A DNA stretch of 64,000 nt from Plantago major (taxonomy: Eukaryota > Streptophyta > Magnoliopsida > Lamiales > Plantaginaceae), in the NCBI GenBank assembly GCA_026545765.1, contig CM048840.1, positions 24,556,765 through 24,620,764 on the forward strand. The letters are read 5' to 3'. A model generated the notes under the pieces. That model made no database searches. It saw nothing but the letters and a program-made list of their open reading frames with translations, and was not told the DNA's origin. Positions 56,036 through 64,000 of the stretch are shown here, piece by piece. Every line of letters begins with the position of its first letter. The first letter of the stretch is position 1. The translations under genes and the position numbers were made by a program.

Positions 56036-59000
56036 ATGGAAAGAAAGAAGTCTCTCCCTCCGGGGTTTCGGTTCCATCCAACTGACCCTGAACTTGTTAT
56101 GTACTATCTCAAGAGGAAAGTAACGGGAAGGAAGCTTCTCTCTGAAGCTATTGCTGATGTCAATATATACCAGTTTTCTCCATGGGATCTTCCAGGTACT
56201 TATTTATTCTTGCTTTCTCTATTATTGATCGGCAATTTATTCTTGATTCAAAATGACAACTTTACTGGACCAATATAGGCATGCCCATGTGTAAATGAAA
56301 TAGTGTATATGTATGAATTGGTATCATACTTGCTACTGCTTGCTTTCAGATACATATCTAAGTTAATTTATCCTGCATCTTATTGCTACTCCTTCAATTA
56401 TATGTACGAATATGCCTACTGTGGTAGGGTAAGGGCCGGTGTGGTAAACAGGTACTCTTAAATACTTTTGTTAACTCTATAATTTTCTCCAGTGCATTCC
56501 AACACATGATTAGCCATTTGTTGTTGTTTTTGTAAACATACCTGATGTTGTACTGGCTATGGCCAATACATGTCTATTCGGGATAACGATACGCACAGAT
56601 ATCTCTTTTGCTTCTGTTTTCTTTTTTAATCTTTTAAAAAATAATTAAAATTGGACCTGATAACCTATACCTTTGTCAATTAAAAAGATTGATCTCTTTC
56701 TGAACTCCATTCTAATCCGCTGCGTTTGCTCAATTCTCACAATCCATCGCCAATCTGCAGCTGTTCATCCCTTCCCCGGCACCGATTGCTGCTGCAGCCT
56801 TTCCCTGTTTCTTTCAAAGCTATTGATTTTCCCTTTGCTATTATTTCTATTTACTGCAGTTTGTATTAGTTTATAGCCTTTTGGAATTCTTGGGCTTATT
56901 AAATTGTAGGCTGAACACATTTTCCATTTCAACCATCTTTTGTTGTCTCTTTAATTTTCAAGACTATCTATTCCTCTTATTTGATTGTCTAGTGCTCAAA
57001 GAAGTTTAGAATTTTTAGTTTACATATTACAGATTTTTAAAAATGTGTAAAAAATGGAACATACCATATCTGTATTTGTCTTGGTACTTGATAGAGCACT
57101 GTGCATTCTATCTCAAGTACCAAGACAAATACAGATATGGTATGTTCCATTTTTTACACATTTTTAAAATCTGTAATATGTAAACTAAAAATTCTAAACT
57201 TCTTTGAGCACTAGAAAATCAAATAAGAGGAATAGAGCACTGTGCATTCTATCTCAAGTACCTGATGTCCCATTATGCATAATTTTTCAAGTATCTAAAT
57301 GCCCAGATAATTTATGTTTTCTTGCAGATATGTCTGCCTTGAAGAGCAAAGACTTAGAATGGTTCTTTTTCTGCCCAATGGAGAAAAAGTATACACGTGG
57401 AGTAAGAGTTAAGCGTGCTACTGAAAAAGGATATTGGAAAACTACTGGAAAGGACAGAAATGTTTATGATGGTGATAAAATTGTCGGATCAGTGAAAACT
57501 TTGATTTTCCACTTGGGTCATGCACCTCAAGGCGAAAGAACCGATTGGGTTATTCATGAGTATAAGATAATTGATGCGCAGCTAGCTTTCGTTGGATTAC
57601 AGGTATATATCTAATGCAGTAGATTTAATTGCCGATCGATTAAAGGTGTGTATATATAATCCATTAGATTTAAGTGGGGCACATTTTTGAAGAATATTAC
57701 TCGATCTAGTGTCTACTGGTATCTGACTGAATAAACTGTGCATGCCTTACTTATATGTAAGTGTAAAACAGTTATTGTTTGTAACCCCTGTGTTCCAGTG
57801 AATCCGCTTATTTCTACTATATTTTCAGATGTTAGACTGTCTATTCCTGTACCAACTTCAACATAAGAAATATTCGTCTGCAACTTTTACTCCTCAACAC
57901 TACAATCTTGAGATAAACCTTTTTGTTACGGATCATCTATACTGGACTCTAAAATGTGACGTATCTGTGATTCAATATTATCTCTTGCTTACATGTCGGA
58001 TTATTTATCTTATAATATCACCAAGACTGTTGATGCAAGTGAGAGCATTCCATTGTTATATTTCTATGGTTCCTTTTTCTTTTTTGCACAATTTTATTTC
58101 TACGGTTCCTTTTTCTTTCATATGTTTTGTGTTTTTGTTGCATTTCGTTTTTATTTATAATATTTTTTTGAATGAGGATTTCTAAAATCTTGAACCTGGG
58201 ATCTTGCTTATTTTGAAACTGGATAGACCAAAAATTTTGTATCCATAAACTAGTCAACTAGTTATTACTCCCTCCATCCCCTTGAAAGCTTCCCATTTTC
58301 CTTGGGAACAATTTTTAAGGGGATGAGTTAAAAAATGGTTCATATTGATAAAATAGTAAGTGAATGGTAAAAAGTAAGAGAGAGAATTTGATAAAGTATG
58401 AAAGAGAGAGATTGAAAATTAATAAGTGGAGATAGTCTGGAAAGTTTTTTTGTGAAATGCCAAAAATCGAAAGATCTTAGTGAAATGGAAGGAATATGTG
58501 ATTCTGTTTATGAGTCTGTTTTGTGGCTATTACAAATTGAGCTTCATATCATCTTGTATTGAGAGTTAACTTGGAATGAGTAAAATGAGAATTTTAGATA
58601 CATTCGACCTCGTGGATCTTAAATGGCACTTGCTTTGGAAATATGGAGATCTTCTATTTTCTCACTGTTCCTTCCTGGTATTGTGTAGGACACATATGTT
58701 CTCTGTAAAGTTTTCAAAAAGAATGGTCCTGGACCAAAAATTGGTGCACAGTACGGAGCACCATTTAATGAGGAGGATTGGTCTGATGATGATGTAAATG
58801 CTTCTGAAATTCAAGCTGCTGATTCAAACCCCAACGTTCAACCGCCCAATGCATTGACACCTGAAAAGCAAAGTTGTGTCTCATTAGACTCGCTTGTTCC
58901 TGAAATTACATCCGATACTTTGTTGATTAAAGAATGTCCAAATGTGAAGCAAACATCTGCCATAACAGGCCTGCTTCATCCAGGAAGTACATCTGGGCAG

Positions 59001-60271
59001 TCTCTCGTTGAAAATTCACATCCCTCAGCTGAGCCCATAGCTAGTGAGCTTCTTGATCAAGAGTTCGATGACGACATTAATCGTTTTCTGGCTTCCTTTA
59101 CTGATGACCCCTTGCTGCTTAAGAATGGACATGATGAGGTATGCAACCCCCATACTCTTCTTTGCTTTACTTCTCATTGACCCGGATATGAAGTACTTAG
59201 TAATGTCGTTAATGATTGTATATAGCTAACTTTTCTGGCATTTAACAACCCATTTCCTGTGTAATGCACACAACAAAGGAAAGCTTAATTAATTCGTATC
59301 AGTTGCTAGGAAGCAAGTTATGACTTGTTGAATTGAGATTCTGATGGTAGCTTTCCTCTTTTATCTTCACTGTTGACTAGCTTAAATATAGTCGGTGCTA
59401 TTTAGTCTATGGCACACGTCCTTCCCAACTAATGATATTCAATCACGTGGGTGCTTGTCCTTTTCTTTTCATTTCTTCAGAACTCACATTTTGTAAGTAG
59501 TAGGTTTGTGGTTTTAACTTTCACTATTTCTCCCGTTTCCACAATACAAGCATGCTTCTGGTGCGAGCTTGCATTTTCATTCAAAATGATTATTGTAACC
59601 CCATCATCTACTCTATCTATTGAATGTTTCCATCCTACGACTGAACATAAAGAATTTTGTGCTTTTCAGGATACTCTCATTGGTATGCCACAGAACATGT
59701 CTGTACCTGGCTTGAATGGATATGATATATACAATGGACTGCAAGATCTCAATAATACATCTGCCCCTATGGACCAACCGATATTTGATTTGTCAGGGTT
59801 GCCAATAGTTGATGATTATGCCTTTTACAGCACGTTTATGCAAGACAGTTCCGACTACATAGAACTTGACGATCTTGAAAAACCACTGAATTGCCCCACT
59901 GAAACTTTTGGAATAGATCAGTTCTATGACGTGGCTGGTTCCTGCAACCACAATGTGCCGCAGTTCTCTTTTAATGGCACAAACCAGCCTGCTCCCTGCA
60001 CAGATCAGCCACCGATGGTGTCCAATCAATCCAACATCGGGAATAGTGGTCTGGATGTCGGTCAGGTGAGGACTTTGAGCCCATTTAGTCGCTCATAATT
60101 GTTTATACTCTCGATTCCTATACTCATCTGTTGCGCCTTTGCTCCAATGTATACTTTAAGCAGATCAACCAGTATCTCCTAGGATCTAATGCTCCGTATG
60201 ATCCGTTCACTTATGGACAATCGAGCAATGGGCTGAATGTCAATGAAGAGATGTTTGGCTGCAGAAGATGA
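56036..60271 (+). CDS. NAC082: NAC-domain transcription factor, NAC082/NAC103 clade
   Basis: Five coding exons join in frame to 462 aa: 56036-56195, 57328-57602, 58689-59138, 59670-60065, 60164-60271. All NAC subdomains are present: A ([15 protein letters not shown]), B/C (FSPWDLP, then [11 protein letters not shown] and [10 protein letters not shown]), D ([20 protein letters not shown]) and E ([12 protein letters not shown]). Straight after subdomain E comes [19 protein letters not shown], which I associate with the NAC082/NAC103 group. The acidic, Asn/Ser-rich C-terminal half is a likely activation region. There is no terminal membrane helix, so it is not a tethered NTL. NAC082 and NAC103 act in nucleolar-stress and ER-stress or DNA-damage responses in Arabidopsis. 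Intron 1 has a large hairpin, intron 2 a MITE-like element, and the leader a uORF. Confidence 0.92.
56970..57233. repeat. Near-perfect inverted duplication in NAC intron 1
   Basis: Left arm 56970-57091 (122 bases) and right arm 57113-57233 (121 bases) are reverse complements apart from one substitution and one single-base indel. They are separated by a loop of about 21 bases. The loop and its edge (31 bases, 57091-57121) recur directly after the right arm at 57232-57262. The arms are non-coding and AT-rich, with no transposon terminal signature. In RNA this would fold into a long, nearly perfect hairpin. Confidence 0.95.
58262..58500. mobile_element. Stowaway-like MITE in NAC intron 2
   Basis: It begins TACTCCCTCCATCCCC, the usual plant Stowaway terminus, and ends near GAAATGGAAGGAATA, a worn inverse of it. 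The interior is AT- and GA-rich with no frame. It lies wholly inside the intron. Confidence 0.5.
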
Positions 60272-61004
60272 CACTAGATCATAATTTGGTTATTAAGAGC
60301 TGACATTCTCAACTGCTATTTGCTTCTCTTCTGTCTGTGCATGTCGAACGTGGTGCACACATTGCCTCAGCTGATGGATGTGTGTTTACCTTACAGAAGC
60401 ATGATATTTCGAGCGCCCGCTAGCTTTGTTTGGTTTACAGTTTCGATCTTTTCTATCTGGGGTGTATTTATGTGCTGACTGAACCCTAGTATTGGGATAA
60501 ACTGTTGTGAAACAGATGAATAATTGCACAAATTATTTTTACCCTGCATTGCGTGCAGTTATCAAGTTTGTTGCTGTTTTTTTCCAGTGTCTTTTCATAA
60601 ATGCCCTGATTATCTCCTGTCAAAAGAGGGATATAGGTTTTAGTAAATAAGCTGGTTCAGTATACGTTCTGCTGCTTTAAAAGCTTAGAGGTAGCTGATT
60701 TGTTTACTTTTATGGTGGAGAAAATAAGATATGTAGGTGCTTGAAGTTGATTTTAAAGTTGCAAGTAGGATAAAGTATTGTTAAAGTTGAAAAGCCTAGT
60801 CGATAGCATACTCATAAGTTTGATGATAAGTATAAGATTTTGCATTTGGTATAGACGACTATAGAATACTACTAGAAAACTTGATCACACATCTGCCACA
60901 GTATTACTTGCGTCTCAGAAATTTCCGCACTACATCCATACTGCATGTATATATTTATTGTATGTGTATATATATATAATGTGGGAATTAATTAATTGAT
61001 GTCG
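60272..61004. other. Convergent intergenic, 3' UTRs
   Basis: This lies between the NAC stop and the stop of the minus-strand small gene. It probably contains both 3' UTRs. No further gene, RNA or transposon end is visible. Confidence 0.55.
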
Positions 61005-61785
61005 TCAAAATGGGGCGGATGCAACATCTCTAGGAGCAAGGGAATTCCAACACTCATCCGCCTCTCCTCCCGTCGTCAATACTAAGCTTGCGCATGGCCG
61101 TGCCACCGGAACCAACCCCTATATGGATTCACAACCAGAGTTAACATATATATACTGATTCAGTTCTTTTCAACTTAAAACTCATTCAGTTCAGTAAATT
61201 TCAGTTGAAAAGAACAGAGTCTTAAATATACAAATTCGAAATTTCTGGAAAAATTTTATATATGGAGAGGTAGGAGATAATATATGAATCAGTGATAGAT
61301 TTGATTACTACTACTACTACTACCTGAGTGAATATCTGTAGAGCATCTTCCGGGCTTCTCGTGTTCACCACATACTCCGCTACTTCCTGCTGCACTTCAT
61401 TACATTAGATTAATTCACGTACGGAATTGACATCATACATATATATATATTTAGGCACTCTATGAATTTGACAACATGTATTATATTGCAGTGTTTTTTA
61501 ACACTAATAGTACATCACAACATTTGATTTGATGTTTGTAGCCATACAAATATTCCGTCTCTCCTCCTAAATGAAATAGAAATGTAATTAAAATAGAAAT
61601 GAAGGGATGTATAAAAACGAAGTACTTGCCCTGGCAAAATCAAGCTGGGTGATGTTAAGAGTACGAGGTTCCTTTTCGATAGAGGATTGTCTTTCTGCTA
61701 AATGTCCGCTCATTTGAGATGATGAAGAACAGCTTAACTGATCCTGATGATCTGCACTTGATGATGATGATGATGCCAACTCCAT
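61005..61785 (-). CDS. Uncharacterised 111-aa plant protein
   Basis: Three exons (61785-61630, 61389-61324, 61118-61005) join in frame to 111 aa. The N-terminus is Ser-rich (MELASSSSSSADHQDQ). A helical middle reads EPRTLNITQLDFAR-QEVAEYVVNTRSPEDALQIFTQ, and the tail ends TTGGEADECWNSLAPRDVASAPF. I think it belongs to a small uncharacterised angiosperm family, but I cannot name it. The first intron opens with GC (AGG|GCAAGT). The second begins inside a GTA microsatellite. A TATA box lies 54-61 bases upstream of the ATG. There is no signal peptide or membrane segment. Clean in-frame joining over two introns supports a real gene. Confidence 0.75.
61308..61323 (-). repeat. GTA microsatellite at a 5' splice site
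   Basis: On the minus strand, exon 2 of the small gene ends CAG and the intron begins GTAGTAGTAGTAGTAGTAAT. Each unit offers a GT three bases further on, so donor shifts would add whole codons without changing frame. Confidence 0.75.
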
Positions 61786-61838
61786 AAAAAAGAGGAGCTT
61801 CCTAGTTGATTATTGGTCTGCTAGCTAGCTAGCTGGAG

Positions 61839-61846
61839 TATTTATA
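61839..61846 (-). promoter_or_regulatory. TATA box of the small minus-strand gene
   Basis: On the minus strand, TATAAATA lies 54-61 bases upstream of the ATG at 61785. CTAGCTAG repeats and a short ACT/CAA microsatellite lie around it. Confidence 0.6.
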
Positions 61847-62179
61847 CTACTACTATAACAACAACAACAACTTCAATATTCTAATTCTAATTTGGATAGA
61901 TAAATGTTCAATGTGTCTATATATATAGTTCCTAAAAGTCGCTATTAGATTATGGGTACCGATTATTCCTTATTTTAATTGGTGTTTTTCAGGTGTAAGA
62001 ATACGTGGCAGGTTTTTAAGATCATTCATCTCTTTCACCACGTCTCATTCTTCCCGAATCAGACACGTGGCCGCTGATGCGCCGACTTATTGGTCTCTCT
62101 TGTTCCAAAACTTGAGCAACCTAGCTAATAAGATTAGATAGGACCTTAACTTTCGGAGATTCTAAAATGATATTACGAA

Positions 62180-62296
62180 TTTTAATAAGAATATACTTAT
62201 TATATAAAAAAATTGAACATTTTACATTTACAATTTAAAATTAATTCGTAGTTAAAGTTGGAATGTGAGAAACTTGTTCCGGGACGGAGGAAGTAG
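62180..62296. mobile_element. MITE remnant, same family as 39.3 kb
   Basis: TTGAACATTTTACATTTAC and a terminal CGGGACGGAGGAAGTAGT are shared with the copy near 39318-39424. The two elements are related; the left end here is unclear. Confidence 0.55.
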
Positions 62297-62299
62297 TAA

Positions 62300-64000
62300 T
62301 TGTTATATGCATAAACTGACTATTAAAATGTTTTCTCATAGATTAGAGTAACTACCGAGACAGTCTCTTGAATTAAGTAGACGTCGTCTCTCTATAAACG
62401 AACTTTAAACATTATGGTTATTTATATAATAACATAATTCTGTATTTAGTCGTCCCTGTCAAGATGTGTTAGGATTATACTAATAATATTAAACATGTAA
62501 ATGGAAGGAAATTCCAAGTTGTGGCGTTACGTCTAGCAATAGCTTGCCGCCTTGTCCTGTCGACCAGTGAACTCCACGTACGGAACAATATGCTCACCAA
62601 ATTCACATACGTATTATATAATATTCTTTTTCGTGCATGTTTATCCGGCTGCCTCCAAGTACGTACCAAATATTCATATACTAGGAGTAGTGACAATGCA
62701 GATAACTTTCTCTGTCGACCTATCAAATTTTAATATATACTACCACTACTCCAACTCCAACATGTTGTGGATCTATATAACAAAATACTTCTATATTCTA
62801 GATCTAAAGTCTAATGTCAGATAACGTTTAGCCAATTCTAGTGCTGGTCATTTAGGTAAGGTAAGATATATATGCAACATTTGAAATGGTAAGGGATGCT
62901 TTGGCATTTACCAAATAGTTGTTTATTTGAACCAGTAGTGATACTGTTGTAATTTGTGATGGTATTTCACATGGATGCGCCATAGTTGTATATTCTCATT
63001 ATTTTATAAAGACTATTGATAAAAGAGAATTATCTTAATTTGTGTGAAAAATCCAAAACATCTTAGTATTTAACTTCACCATCTTTTGCCCATCAAGTTT
63101 TCAAATAGGTATCTTGATCTCCACTGGAGGAATTGTCATGCCAATGTCACTTGCTAAACATTTGTCAAAAATAAAAACAACAATAGCGAATAAAAACTCA
63201 CTTGTAATCCACAATGTTATAGTAATTGATCTGAAAGCCGTGAAATTGAATCCAATTCACACAAAATTTGAAACCTTAAAGAGGATTTTGAACAATAAAA
63301 AAGAGCATGTGTAGATGTTCAAAAGTCTACAATCAAAATTAGGTTAAAAAATTTGGAGCACCAGCAACCTGCACGACAACAACAAACTTAGAGACGTGAG
63401 GTTCCAATGTGACAATTACAGTGTGGTGCCGATCGAAGTGACTCCAACATTCAAGTTACCAATCTTGTAGAATGTACATACATTAAGGGAGGGAGGGGGA
63501 GAGGGAGAGAATGGTCGGAGTCGACTTATTATGTTGATTTGGGTCGGTTCGACAGAGTATGTACGAGTACCAGTGAGAAGCTAGCCTTGTCAGAGTAAGC
63601 TAGCTGGTTGTAGTCGGAAGGTGATGGAAGACAATGGATGATGATGTTGGATGAAGATTGATCAGAGAACTTAATTGTGATAATAGATGGCGTGAGAGAG
63701 AGATAGATAGGTTTTTTCGTAGTTAGAATGAGATGGCTCTTCTCTTCCCACTCCTGATTCCCATCAGATTTAGGTGAGGTGAGGTATGCGTAATTAAGTG
63801 GGTTGGACCATGTCTTACTTAGTCGGAAGCCTAGTTTCATGCTAACCCTATAAGTTGAGCTAACCTTTCCTCTTGATGGTTGTTTGACTGGTTCGACACA
63901 TTTGGCAAGGAGAGCGAGTTAATTAGTGTGTCAACATCTGGTCGACTAACATTGTCGACTCAGTTGGTTGCCTGAATCGACTGGTTGAGCCAGTTTAGCT
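62300..64000. other. Intergenic, nothing supportable
   Basis: The stretch is AT-rich with scattered short frames. The longest (63840-63529, minus, 103 codons) is rich in Ser, Leu and Thr, has no domain I know and no visible splice partner. A GA-rich tract sits at 63488-63513. I see no RNA gene or transposon ends. Confidence 0.45.

Noticed and set aside
57204..57614. NAC exon 2 starting at 57204
   Set aside because: The frame upstream of 57328 comes from the hairpin arm. The consensus TTGCAG acceptor at 57327 joins exon 1 in frame at the conserved WDLP-D boundary.
56036..60271. Membrane-tethered NAC (NTL) assignment
   Set aside because: The last exon ends in a polar sequence with no hydrophobic helix.
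63529..63840. 103-codon minus-strand frame
   Set aside because: No recognised domain, no splice context, and composition like its intergenic surroundings.

Overview
The window is nuclear DNA from a eudicot plant. It holds four well-conserved, intron-rich plant genes, one small uncharacterised gene and a large share of transposable elements. I can rebuild all five gene models by hand from in-frame joins at canonical splice sites, plus two GC-AG introns. The species cannot be named from the sequence.

Layout. (1) 754-9441, minus: FTSHI4, a plastid FtsH-like AAA-ATPase without the protease zinc motif (16 exons, 854 aa). (2) 10898-16817, minus: a Golgi-type plant O-fucosyltransferase family protein (11 exons, 500 aa). 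(3) 16818-39900: a transposon-rich block. It holds a possible hAT-type non-autonomous element, and a promoter and short ORF cut by a 14.5-kb Tat-type Ty3/gypsy retrotransposon (18218-32715). That element has paired LTRs, a primer-binding site, broken gag and pol, an archaeal-type second RNase H, an antisense extra ORF and several tandem arrays. Beyond it lie repeat-armed fold-back-like DNA, a 95-bp tandem repeat, a probable solo LTR and a MITE. (4) 40132-53271, plus: phosphatidylinositol 4-kinase beta (16 exons, 1161 aa). Its introns carry a plastid rpl23 fragment and an 850-bp hAT element with a perfect 8-bp target duplication. (5) 55284-60271, plus: a NAC transcription factor of the NAC082/NAC103 type (5 coding exons, 462 aa). 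It has a 34-codon upstream ORF in its leader and a near-perfect 120-bp inverted duplication in intron 1. (6) 61005-61785, minus: a 111-aa uncharacterised protein in three exons. The rest, to 64000, shows no supportable gene.

The genes do not form a pathway. From memory of the Arabidopsis map, the orthologues of the four large genes all lie on chromosome 5 (At5g64060 NAC103, At5g64070 PI4K beta 1, At5g64580 FTSHI4, At5g64600 O-fucosyltransferase), so the window looks like conserved microsynteny opened up by transposon insertion. The items most worth a second look are the hairpin in the NAC intron, the NAC upstream ORF, the ORF split by the retrotransposon, and the repeat-armed element at 32.8-34.5 kb.
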